A stretch of DNA of 8,057 bases from Chloroflexota bacterium (GTDB lineage Bacteria; Chloroflexota; Chloroflexia; Thermomicrobiales; UBA6265), in contig JAEVYR010000342.1 in the NCBI GenBank assembly GCA_023392645.1, forward strand, positions 1 to 8,057. Direction: 5' to 3'. The position numbers and the translations under genes were made by a program. The first letter of the stretch is position 1; each line of letters begins with the position of its first letter. The notes under the pieces were generated by a model, which was not told where the DNA came from, ran no database searches, and worked only from the letters and a program-made list of their open reading frames with translations. This document shows positions 1-6,228 of the stretch, one piece after another.

Positions 1-24
1 ACAGGGCACCAATTGGTGCCCTGT
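1..24. terminator. 24-bp perfect palindrome, probable terminator of the minus-strand unit
   Basis: The first 24 bases are a perfect inverted repeat: arm ACAGGGCACCAA followed by its exact complement. On the minus strand it lies 29 bases after the stop of the small exported protein, where an intrinsic terminator is expected. Any T run on that strand would fall outside the window, so it cannot be confirmed. On the plus strand no T run follows. A palindrome with no loop could equally be an operator for a gene further left. Confidence 0.55.
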
Positions 25-52
25 CGCGCGTTCGCCTCGGTCGGCCATCGCG

Positions 53-352
53 TCAATCACGAACCTGCCTCGTGCGCGTCGCCTCGATCGCGGCGATCTC
101 GTACCCGGAGCCGTCGAGCATCGTCTCGTGCCATGTCGGGCTCGTGGTCCGCGCCGCCGGGCGATTCACGAGGGTAACGGTGACGACGTCACAGCGCTCT
201 CCTTCGTACCCCGAGCCGATCAGCATCGGGTACCGCGCGGCGGTATCGGAACAGGCCACGGCAGCCTGCGTGCTGACGGCAACCCCCAGCGCGAAGAACA
301 GTGCCAACAGGAGCGTGCGTGCAACGAGGCGGGTGCGAGTCCTGGCAGTCAT
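53..352 (-). CDS. Small exported protein of unknown function with an internal GSGYE repeat
   Basis: I do not recognise a family for this 99-residue protein. Residues 1-33 form a clear Sec signal peptide: a basic start (TARTRTR), a hydrophobic core (LLLALFFALGVAV) and small residues before a cut near TQA or AVA just ahead of Cys34. The lipobox is imperfect (AVAC has Ala where Leu is expected), so a lipoprotein is possible but not favoured. The mature part is about 66 residues with two Cys (34, 54) that could pair. It contains two copies of ML-x-GSGYE (43-50 and 78-85), 35 residues apart, suggesting an internal duplication. The ATG overlaps the upstream flavoprotein stop by four bases (ATGA) and has its own GGAG at 360-363, so translation is probably coupled. 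A role outside the cell membrane is inferred from the signal peptide only. Confidence 0.75.
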   Translation of the reverse strand: MTARTRTRLVARTLLLALFFALGVAVSTQAAVACSDTAARYPMLIGSGYEGERCDVVTVTLVNRPAARTTSPTWHETMLDGSGYEIAAIEATRTRQVRD

Positions 353-1782
353 GATCGTGCTCCAGTCGTGTGGATGGGTGTCGAGTGTCCCGTGCGTTCA
401 CCTCGCTGGTGACCGGGCGAGCTCCGGCGGCGCGAGCCCAGCGCCACCCGGCTCGCGATCGAGGGCCGCAGCAGTGCCTGCGGCATATCGATGAGGTTGG
501 GGACCCGGTGATAGGCGCCCGCGACCACCGCGTCGTGCCGGGCCGCGACGAGCAGGTGATCGAGATACCAGCCCAGGAATCGAGCGGAACGCGACACCTC
601 CACCGGCTCGTCCAGATAGCGCAGGTCGCCGCTGTTTGTCATCTGCCAGACGGAATCGAGCGACGCGGCGATGCCGTCGAAGAACCGCCGGGCGAGGCAG
701 CCTTCGCCGTCGCGGAGGCACCGCTGCAGGTGCTCCGCCTCGATGGCGGCGATGCTCATCCCCTGCCCGTAGACCGGGTTGAAGCTGCAGATGGCGTCCC
801 CGATGGGCAGCAGGCCCTGGGGAAACCGCTTCATCTTCGCGAAGAGCCGGCGCTGGCTCCGTGGGTAGCGAAAGATCGCGCCATCGTCCAGCGGTTGCGC
901 GTGCCGGATGACCTGATAGATATCAGGCACTTCGAGACTGCCCGCGAACGCGATGAAGTCGGGCAGCGCGGTCGGTGGCTGGAGGCCGTTGCGGCTCGCG
1001 AGGCTCACCAACCAGCGATCGTCCTCCTGGGCAATCATGACGCCGCCGCGGCGGAGCCGCGGAGCAGCGCCGATGACGGTGGCGAGGCGCGCGGAATCGG
1101 TCATCGGCGTTCGTCGAAACGACCGTGTCGCGTAACGGGATTCGACCCCGCCGGTGATCGTTTCGAGCGAGGTGTATCCGAGCTGCTCGAGCCAGACCGG
1201 CAGCCGCGAGCCGCGACCCGATGCATCCACCACGAGGTCGGCTCCGAGCTCACGTTCGGTCGTGCCGGCGTCGCGGCAACGCACGCCCATCACGCGGCTC
1301 CCGTCTCGCATCGCCAGGAGCCCGGTGACCTGAAACTCATCGACGATGGCGACATTCGGGATCGCCGCCACGCGCTGGCGGAGGTGGTATTCGAGCAGTG
1401 GCCGAGACATCATCAACGGCGTGTGATTCTCGAGCGAGTCGTGCAGGTACCCGCCATGCTGGAACCAGGTGAGGTCGTGTCGAAAATCGCCCTGCACGGC
1501 GCCACGTCCCACGAGCTCACTGGTGATACCCGGCAGCAGCGCCTCGATGATGGCGCGACCGCGGCTCAGGAGCGCATGGACGTGATGCCCCTGCGGCGTG
1601 TTCTTGCGATGCTCCGGCGTGGCCGGCAGAGTGTCCCGATCGAGGACGAGCACCGGATCGAAGTGATCCGAGAGGACGCGCGCGGCGAGCAGGCCGCCGA
1701 TGCCGGCGCCGATCACGATGGCGCGACGCGGCCCGGCAGTGGCGGCGAGATCGGACAGGGTTCCGGTAGTGTCGCTGGTCAT
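349..1782 (-). CDS. FAD-dependent monooxygenase/epoxidase-like flavoprotein (class A fold)
   Basis: This 477-residue protein is a single-component flavoprotein of the type that uses NAD(P)H and oxygen to hydroxylate or epoxidise an organic substrate. An N-terminal Rossmann dinucleotide fold has GAGIGG (25-30) after VIVIG-like strand residues and an acidic Asp48 closing the second strand. DASGRGS (186-192) fits the DG-type motif. GDAICSFNPVYGQGM, starting at Gly328-Asp329, is the ribityl-binding GD motif. The segment PQGHHVHALLSRG after the Rossmann fold recalls the LasC-like epoxidase/hydroxylase branch; this is from memory. The substrate cannot be read from the sequence. I chose the ATG at 1782 because AGGGAGG lies six bases upstream (1789-1795). 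The ORF stays open to 1899, but that extension is Arg-rich and has no family features. There is no signal peptide, so it is cytosolic. The downstream exported protein overlaps by four bases. Confidence 0.85.
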   Translation of the reverse strand: MTSDTTGTLSDLAATAGPRRAIVIGAGIGGLLAARVLSDHFDPVLVLDRDTLPATPEHRKNTPQGHHVHALLSRGRAIIEALLPGITSELVGRGAVQGDFRHDLTWFQHGGYLHDSLENHTPLMMSRPLLEYHLRQRVAAIPNVAIVDEFQVTGLLAMRDGSRVMGVRCRDAGTTERELGADLVVDASGRGSRLPVWLEQLGYTSLETITGGVESRYATRSFRRTPMTDSARLATVIGAAPRLRRGGVMIAQEDDRWLVSLASRNGLQPPTALPDFIAFAGSLEVPDIYQVIRHAQPLDDGAIFRYPRSQRRLFAKMKRFPQGLLPIGDAICSFNPVYGQGMSIAAIEAEHLQRCLRDGEGCLARRFFDGIAASLDSVWQMTNSGDLRYLDEPVEVSRSARFLGWYLDHLLVAARHDAVVAGAYHRVPNLIDMPQALLRPSIASRVALGSRRRSSPGHQRGERTGHSTPIHTTGARS

Positions 1783-2017
1783 GGCGGACCTCCCTGGCTG
1801 AAGCGAATCCTGACTCCAGTCTGCGGAGTGGCGCGTCCGCGCTCCAGGCCGTTTCCTGCCCACTTTCTGCTCATTCGCAATCCAGCGTGCCGACTGCACC
1901 GATCTCGCGTGCCCGGATATCAGGAAGGCCGATCACACCGCATCCCGTGCCGATGCGATCACGGCGTGGCGGGGGAGCTGCCGCGGCGCGGGGCCGGGCG
2001 GCATGCGCGTGATGGCA

Positions 2018-2036
2018 GCCTGGGTCGAACCCAGGC
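2018..2036. terminator. 8-bp stem hairpin after the STAND ATPase gene
   Basis: Arm GCCTGGGT at 2018-2025 and its exact complement at 2029-2036 enclose a three-base CGA loop. It sits nine bases after the ATPase stop on the minus strand, a fitting place for termination. No T run follows, so this could be a factor-dependent end, an mRNA-stabilising hairpin or partial attenuation before the flavoprotein gene. Confidence 0.4.
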
Positions 2037-2045
2037 ACACGCGGG

Positions 2046-4148
2046 TCAGGTGACGCGTGATCCGGCGCCGGCGAGCTCCCGATGCCACAGCTCGCCGGCG
2101 ATGTGGTCGACCCCGGCCGCGAGGTGCCGGCGATAGGTGCTGAAGGGGACGTCGAGCCGCTCCGCGGCGGCCTCCTGCGACCGTTGCGGCGCCAGCCAGG
2201 TGTGGTGAACCGCATCCCGCCAGCGACGGGTGCGGTCGCCCGTGTCGAGCCCCTCGGTCGACTCTCGCAGCAACGCGCGCAGGGTATCGACCGGATCGGG
2301 ACCGGCGCGTTCGGCGATCAGGCGACAGCGGCAGAGGGGATTTGCCGCCAGCGCGTCCGACCGGTGAAAATCACGCAGCGCCTGCCGCACCGAGCGGCGA
2401 AACTCCTGCTCCGACAACAACACCAGCGCGGGCCGGCCCGCCGGGGGCGGCGGTTCGAGCTGTGGGGCGATGGACATCTCGCGCTCCACCAGCACCTTGT
2501 CGAGCTCCTCGATCGGCTCGATCCGCCAGTCGTGCGCGAACACGCGCCAGGTCCTGCCATCGAAACGCACATCGGCATCGGGAACGCGCGGGCAGTGGAG
2601 ATACTGCATCATCGGCATCCAGTACTCGGGATCGACGAAGGGCACCACCATCCATGCCACGCGAGGATGAGTGTAGACGTAGGCCGCGCCGATCATGGCG
2701 AACTGCAGGCGCACGCCCGGCGTGCGATAGCTGTCGCGCCCCATGGTGAACCGGGCGCAGATCGCCTCCTCGCCGGCTCGCATCGGTCCGTGACGTTCGA
2801 TCATGGAGAGGACGCTCGCCGTGATGGGATCGAAACGAACATCGTCCGGCCGGAGATCGCGCAAGTCCTGTCGGAAGAAGACCCCGGTCACCTCGGCATG
2901 GACGTCGCGGAAGAGGAAGAAATTCTCGAGCTGCCGCTGGAGCCACTGGTCGGCGATTTCCGCGGAGCGAGCGCCCTCGTGATGCTGGATGATATCGAGA
3001 ATCGTTGAAATATCCGACGGCGTGGCGACGTCCAGGTGCTCCTGCCCATACTGGTCGAGCGGCGCCATCTGTTGCCATGTCGGGTTGTTGCGGTGCAGGT
3101 ACATGAGCGAGTACAGCTCCTGAAACTGCTCCTCGCCGTGGGTGGCGCGGACCCGGCTGATCGCGTGATCGTGAATGCGGCGATGCAGGTCGACATAGTG
3201 GTCGGGGTGCCGCCAGCGGAGATCGGCGACCAGGATGTCGCGCGCCAGGTCATGCGGAAACACGCCATGGCGGTCGTGCTCGATAAACGAGAGCCCGTAG
3301 AGCCACTCGAACAGGGCGTGGGCATGCTCGTCGCCGAACATCCGGGCCAGCATGGTCTCGGTGGTGAGCCTGGCGATGGCGCACGCTTCGACCGCGTGCC
3401 GGTGCATCGCGGATGGCTCGCGCTCGATGAACTGTTTCAGCAGCGACGTCACGATATCCGGATCATGACCGGGGTCGAACGCGTCGTCACCGCGTGTCGC
3501 GGCATCGCCCACGAGCGACAGCGCCAGCGGGTGTCCGTGCGTGAACGCCAGGGTCGCGGCGTGCCTGGCCGGGGGCACCCCGCGGGTTTGAAGATAGTGC
3601 CGGCTGTCGGCGGGATCGAGATTGCGCAGCGCCAGCACCTCGACAAGATCGCGCCAGCCGGGACTTGCCCGCCACGCGGCGTGCGGGGTGGTACGGCCGG
3701 CGAGCACCGTGATGGTCGCGGCCGGCAACCGCGGCAGGAAGTCGTTGCGAAGCCAGCCGTCGAGCGGCGCCAGCAGCTCACAGGAGTCGATCAGCAGCAC
3801 GACCCGGTCACGCCGAGCAAGCTCATCGATTGCCGGGGCCGGATCGCTCAGCGCGAGCTCGCGGGCGACCGCCGCGAGGAAACCGGGCGGCGTCGACTCG
3901 CACGAGCGGCCGTCGATCGCGATCACGGTTCCGCCCTCGCTCCGGGCAATCCGGCCGTACTCGGCGAGTAGGGAGGATTTGCCGATGCCGCCGGGACCGT
4001 GCACGAAGACCACCGCGAACGGCGGAGCGTGCGAGCGCAGGGCGTCGCGAAACAGCGTCAGCTCGGCGGCGCGGCCCACGAACCGATGATGCCGGATCGT
4101 CGCGATCCGGTCCGCAAGTGTGTAGCGGGGGTGGGATGACAGTGACAT
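2046..4148 (-). CDS. STAND/AAA-type ATPase regulator with C-terminal helix-turn-helix
   Basis: This 700-residue protein has the layout of a signal-transducing P-loop ATPase. FVGR at 23-26 marks the start of the ATPase region, as is usual in NB-ARC and related proteins. Walker A is GPGGIGKS (51-58), Walker B is VVLLID (116-121) followed by SCE, and ITVLAGRT near 146-153 looks like the sensor strand. A helical arm region follows to about residue 340. Residues around 430-560, with HDWRIEPIEEL, resemble the GNAT-like middle domain that I recall from actinobacterial and Chloroflexota proteins of this type. QEAAAERLDVPFSTYRRHL (658-676) is a helix-turn-helix-like end. Such proteins usually act as ligand-triggered transcription switches; the signal is unknown. 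ATG 4148 places the conserved FVGR at residue 23. Its Shine-Dalgarno is poor (only GGCGG), so the exact start is uncertain. It precedes the flavoprotein gene by 263 bp and may control it or the divergent protease unit. Confidence 0.85.
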   Translation of the reverse strand: MSLSSHPRYTLADRIATIRHHRFVGRAAELTLFRDALRSHAPPFAVVFVHGPGGIGKSSLLAEYGRIARSEGGTVIAIDGRSCESTPPGFLAAVARELALSDPAPAIDELARRDRVVLLIDSCELLAPLDGWLRNDFLPRLPAATITVLAGRTTPHAAWRASPGWRDLVEVLALRNLDPADSRHYLQTRGVPPARHAATLAFTHGHPLALSLVGDAATRGDDAFDPGHDPDIVTSLLKQFIEREPSAMHRHAVEACAIARLTTETMLARMFGDEHAHALFEWLYGLSFIEHDRHGVFPHDLARDILVADLRWRHPDHYVDLHRRIHDHAISRVRATHGEEQFQELYSLMYLHRNNPTWQQMAPLDQYGQEHLDVATPSDISTILDIIQHHEGARSAEIADQWLQRQLENFFLFRDVHAEVTGVFFRQDLRDLRPDDVRFDPITASVLSMIERHGPMRAGEEAICARFTMGRDSYRTPGVRLQFAMIGAAYVYTHPRVAWMVVPFVDPEYWMPMMQYLHCPRVPDADVRFDGRTWRVFAHDWRIEPIEELDKVLVEREMSIAPQLEPPPPAGRPALVLLSEQEFRRSVRQALRDFHRSDALAANPLCRCRLIAERAGPDPVDTLRALLRESTEGLDTGDRTRRWRDAVHHTWLAPQRSQEAAAERLDVPFSTYRRHLAAGVDHIAGELWHRELAGAGSRVT

Positions 4149-4199
4149 GGCTCGTGCCGCCAGTCGAGAGTCGAATTCCAGTCACGTCCCGGCACGACG

Positions 4200-4205
4200 A
4201 GTATA
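4200..4205 (-). promoter_or_regulatory. Possible -10 element for the STAND ATPase gene
   Basis: Read on the minus strand this is TATACT, one base from the consensus, 52 bases before the ATG at 4148. No good -35 is seen at 16-18 bases (TCCCGA at 17), so it would need an activator or another sigma factor. It is the only AT-rich hexamer of this quality in the divergent gap. Confidence 0.35.
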
Positions 4206-4311
4206 GCGACGGCGCACGGCGCTCGGGACGCACCTGACACCCGAGGGCCATCCCGCCGATCTCGCGTCGAACGGAGCGCATCGTCGCTGGCTCGAAGATG
4301 CCGTCTTGGTA

Positions 4312-4340
4312 TTGACAATAAACCGTCGGCTCCCTAGGCT
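4312..4340 (+). promoter_or_regulatory. Near-consensus housekeeping promoter for the repeat/protease unit
   Basis: A perfect -35 TTGACA (4312-4317), a 17-base spacer and a -10 TAGGCT (4335-4340) give an almost ideal sigma-70 type promoter for a high-GC organism. Transcription should begin near 4347-4350, leaving a leader of about 100 bases before the first strong ribosome-binding site at 4436. The rest of the divergent gap (4149-4311) holds only the possible -10 for the opposite gene. Confidence 0.75.
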
Positions 4341-4435
4341 GAGGGCCTCATGATCGGCAATGCCGCCGCGGTGTGGGTCCGAATCGTCGTCCCGGTCTCG
4401 TTGCTTCGGACGCCGGTGCACCACTGACCATCGGC

Positions 4436-4449
4436 GGAGGTGACCCGTC
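4436..4449 (+). promoter_or_regulatory. Very strong Shine-Dalgarno in front of a 14-codon ORF
   Basis: GGAGGTGA at 4436-4443 matches the anti-Shine-Dalgarno of 16S rRNA over eight bases and stands six bases before ATG 4450. It is the best ribosome-binding site in the transcript, yet the ORF it serves ends at TGA 4492-4494. The long downstream ORF, in the same frame, has no comparable site at its GTG start (4513). Confidence 0.7.
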
Positions 4450-4494
4450 ATGAATCCTGATCCCGATCGACGACGCGCATTGTGCCCGCCCTGA
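4450..4494 (+). CDS. 14-residue leader ORF, or interrupted 5' end of the protease gene
   Basis: The translation is MNPDPDRRRALCPP, then TGA. It is in the same frame as the long ORF, which stays open straight after the stop. If the TGA is ignored, the RRR run, the hydrophobic GLIVLSAIVWLVSSIV and then PARA read like a twin-arginine or Sec signal peptide with an AxA cut site. The options are: a true leader peptide with reinitiation at GTG 4513, 18 bases after the stop; a nonsense mutation that truncated the export signal; TGA readthrough; or a base-call error. Other genes here end in TGA, so a reassigned code is unlikely. I cannot choose between these from one sequence. Confidence 0.4.
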   Translation: MNPDPDRRRALCPP

Positions 4495-4512
4495 GTACGC
4501 AACGGGCTGATC

Positions 4513-5673
4513 GTGCTATCGGCCATCGTGTGGCTCGTTTCGTCGATCGTCCGCCCGCGCCCCGCGCGTGCGCCGATGTTCCGGGTGACTCCGCCGCGGC
4601 TGCTGGCCGCGCTTTCGGGCCTCGTCGGAATCGGCGTCGCGCTGCGCGGTCGCCCTCGGGATCGCGGCGCCACCATCTGCGAGGATGAGCGCGGCGAGGG
4701 GCTCATCCGCTGCGCGAGATACGAGGACCAGGGATACGCCGCCTGTGGCCGGTACGAGGATCGCGGCTATAGCGCCTGCAGCCGCTACGAAGATCGTGGC
4801 TACAACGCCTGCAGCCGGTACGAAGACCATGGCTACAACAGTTGTCGCGAGTGGCGCAAGAACTGCTGCGACTGGTGGCCCTGCTCGTGGGTTTGCGAGG
4901 TGTTCTCGTGGTTCTGCTACGCGTGGGTATGGATATCCCACTGGGTGTGCGTGGCGTGGGTCTGGGTCTCGAACCTGGTCTGCGTCGCGTGGACGTGGGT
5001 CACGCACCTCGTGTGCGTTCTCTGGATCTGGATCACGCGGCTGGTGTGCGTCACCTGGGTGTTCACCGGCTATGGCATATGCGTCCTGCTGTGCTGGCTG
5101 AAGCGGCTCTTCACCGGCAATGAGGTCTCCGAATCGAAATCGGAGTGCATCTACGGATGGACAGAAGCGTGGCGCGCCACCGAGCAATCCGATTGCCGGA
5201 TCGACGTCGTCGTTCGCGTCCGGCTGCAGCCCGACGCTGGCATCACGACGGCGCAGGTACAGGCCGTGCAGGCGGCGTGGGAACCGGTGGTCGAGCGAGC
5301 CTGGACCGATCGGTTCCCGCTTCGGCTCACGAAGGGCGGGTGCGCCTGTGAGCAGTACACGGTCTCGCTCGACCTGCAATGGGTCACCAGCGGCGAACAC
5401 CATGTCGTCCAGCTGCACGCGGGCTCGGGCCGTGCCGACATGGGCAACTTCTTCCTGAACAACACCGGCCAGACGATCGCCCACGAGGTTGGTCACATGC
5501 TCGGCAACCCGGACGAATACGCCGATCCCGCCTGTCCGGGAAGAACGGTCACGAGCGACGGCAGCATCATGCAGAATAGCCAAACCGGCACCGTGCGCCA
5601 GCGACACTATCAGGGCTTCGCGGACTGGATTTCGGCGCGGACCTGCTGCACCTACGACGTCGCCGCCGATTGA
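4513..5673 (+). CDS. Cys/Trp-rich 11-residue-repeat protein with metzincin-like zinc protease domain
   Basis: The ORF gives 386 residues from GTG 4513; ATG 4576 is another possible start and both lack a good Shine-Dalgarno. Two hydrophobic stretches (about 2-13 and 29-44) could serve export or anchoring. Residues 69-112 are four 11-residue repeats of RYEDxGYxxCx. Residues 113-200 are hydrophobic with 16 Trp and 11 Cys, and Cys recurs every 11 residues at 124, 135, 146, 157, 168, 179 and 190. A folded domain follows (about 212-386). It has HEVGHMLGNPDEY at 324-336, giving HExxHxxGxxD with Asp334 as third zinc ligand as in snapalysin, and GSIMQ (350-354) in the place of a metzincin Met-turn. 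All catalytic residues are present. Further Cys pairs (277/279, 370/371) fit an extracytoplasmic protein. It probably cleaves proteins outside or at the membrane; the target is unknown. The gene ends 28 bases before the small downstream gene. Confidence 0.8.
   Translation: MLSAIVWLVSSIVRPRPARAPMFRVTPPRLLAALSGLVGIGVALRGRPRDRGATICEDERGEGLIRCARYEDQGYAACGRYEDRGYSACSRYEDRGYNACSRYEDHGYNSCREWRKNCCDWWPCSWVCEVFSWFCYAWVWISHWVCVAWVWVSNLVCVAWTWVTHLVCVLWIWITRLVCVTWVFTGYGICVLLCWLKRLFTGNEVSESKSECIYGWTEAWRATEQSDCRIDVVVRVRLQPDAGITTAQVQAVQAAWEPVVERAWTDRFPLRLTKGGCACEQYTVSLDLQWVTSGEHHVVQLHAGSGRADMGNFFLNNTGQTIAHEVGHMLGNPDEYADPACPGRTVTSDGSIMQNSQTGTVRQRHYQGFADWISARTCCTYDVAAD
4717..4848 (+). repeat. Four in-frame 33-bp repeats encoding RYEDxGYxxCx
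   Basis: The units start at 4717, 4750, 4783 and 4816, exactly 33 bp apart. They encode RYEDQGYAACG, RYEDRGYSACS, RYEDRGYNACS and RYEDHGYNSCR. Arg, Tyr, Glu, Asp, Gly, Tyr and Cys are invariant. With Cys67 before the first unit, five Cys stand every 11 residues (67, 78, 89, 100, 111). The DNA copies differ mostly at third codon positions, which suggests selection on the protein and not a very recent expansion. Confidence 0.9.
4882..5112 (+). repeat. Hydrophobic 11-residue Cys/Trp array (consensus CVAWVWVSxLV)
   Basis: In-frame 33-bp units encode CYAWVWISHWV, CVAWVWVSNLV, CVAWTWVTHLV, CVLWIWITRLV and the decayed CVTWVFTGYGI. They are preceded by CSWVCEVFSWF and followed by CVLLCWLKRLF. The period is 11 residues, the same as in the RYED block, with a two-residue slip between the blocks. 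The run is long enough and hydrophobic enough to lie in a membrane, but alternating Trp also fits a stacked, disulfide-linked or metal-binding solenoid. Confidence 0.85.
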
Positions 5674-5701
5674 GCGGAAGCCGCCAGGAGGCACTGTTGA
5701 G

Positions 5702-6103
5702 ATGTCGACCGAAACGTCACATGCGGAAACGCGAGATCGGCTGCGCATATCGGTCGGCAACGCGGCGTTCCCGCCCGGCCGCACCGAAGTCACGCTCGAC
5801 CCATCCGGCCGCCTGCTGGTCACCAGCGAGCTCGACGGTGCGGACAGCAGGCGCGAGGAGTTGAAGGTCGATAGCGCACAGGCCAGCGAGATGGTCGCGC
5901 TGGCGAGCGCCAGGATCGCCGCGGCGCGCATCAGCGAGCGCCCGGGGCTACCCGACGAGCCTCGCTACCACTTCGCGCTCGGCGACGGCCGGAGCACTGA
6001 TCTCTGGCGGTCCGACCTGAAGGAGCACCCCGAGCTCGACCGGCTCGTGCGCGAGCTCCAGCGGACGATCGACGAGCAGGTGCGAGGCGAAATTCTCCTC
6101 TGA
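5702..6103 (+). CDS. Small cytosolic protein, emfourin-like metalloprotease inhibitor candidate
   Basis: This 133-residue protein has no signal peptide and no Cys. ATG 5702 is supported by AGGAGG at 5686-5691, ten bases upstream. The layout is a beta-rich start (LRISVGNAAFPPGRTEVTLDP, about 14-34; LLVTSEL, 38-44), an Ala-rich helix (59-77), a GLPDEPRYHFALGDG turn and strand (82-96), TDLWRSD, and a closing helix (110-128). This order, especially the AA-helix then x-PDEPRY-strand-DGG-type hairpin, then Leu-rich last helix, resembles emfourin. Emfourin is the inhibitor encoded beside the M4 protease protealysin. The resemblance is from memory of the family pattern, not from an alignment. Placement directly after a gene with an intact HExxH protease domain agrees with an inhibitor or immunity role that keeps the enzyme silent inside the cell. 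It could also be an unrelated small partner. Confidence 0.75.
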   Translation: MSTETSHAETRDRLRISVGNAAFPPGRTEVTLDPSGRLLVTSELDGADSRREELKVDSAQASEMVALASARIAAARISERPGLPDEPRYHFALGDGRSTDLWRSDLKEHPELDRLVRELQRTIDEQVRGEILL

Positions 6104-6146
6104 TCCCGAACGATCTTGCGGGATTCGAGCGCTGTGTGGTCCCCGT

Positions 6147-6173
6147 CGCGATTGCGTGGCAGGGGCAATCGCG
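6147..6173. terminator. 9-bp stem hairpin between the inhibitor-like and membrane genes
   Basis: Arms CGCGATTGC (6147-6155) and GCAATCGCG (6165-6173) pair perfectly around a nine-base loop. Outside them GCTGTG (6131-6136) and CACAGC (6181-6186) can also pair. It lies 43 bases after the stop of the 133-residue gene, a likely end for that transcript, although no T run follows. A weaker stem ATCCCG/CGGGAT overlaps the stop itself (6103-6108 with 6119-6124). Confidence 0.45.
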
Positions 6174-6228
6174 CAACGGCCACAGCGGAGTGCCCACCAC
6201 ACCTGAATCCGCGACAATCGAACGCGTT

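Noticed and set aside
1783..1899. N-terminal extension of the flavoprotein to 1899
   Set aside because: AGGGAGG six bases before ATG 1782 and the normal distance to GAGIGG from there make the longer start unnecessary. The extra 39 residues are Arg-rich and feature no domain.
2018..2036. tRNA T-arm-like sequence (CCTGG-GTCGAAC-CCAGG)
   Set aside because: The loop resembles TTCGAAY, but no acceptor stem, anticodon arm or D arm can be folded around it. It is better explained as a simple hairpin after the ATPase gene.
370..2136. Long plus-strand open frame of 588 codons
   Set aside because: It is antisense to the flavoprotein, whose GAGIGG, DASGRG and GDA motifs and strong Shine-Dalgarno prove the minus strand codes. 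The plus product is an Arg/Asp/His-rich shadow with no domain.
2082..3971. Two plus-strand open frames of 308 and 311 codons inside the ATPase region
   Set aside because: Antisense to the Walker A/B-bearing ATPase, without ribosome-binding sites and with shadow composition typical of high-GC DNA.
4717..4848. CRISPR-like regular 33-bp repeats
   Set aside because: The units are contiguous with no unique spacers, stay in frame and encode a conserved 11-residue motif, so they are protein repeats.
4516..5931. Minus-strand open frame of 471 codons opposite the repeat/protease gene
   Set aside because: It crosses two plus-strand genes with good evidence. Its DPDP/RDPRPRDA runs are simply the complement of the Trp/Cys repeats.
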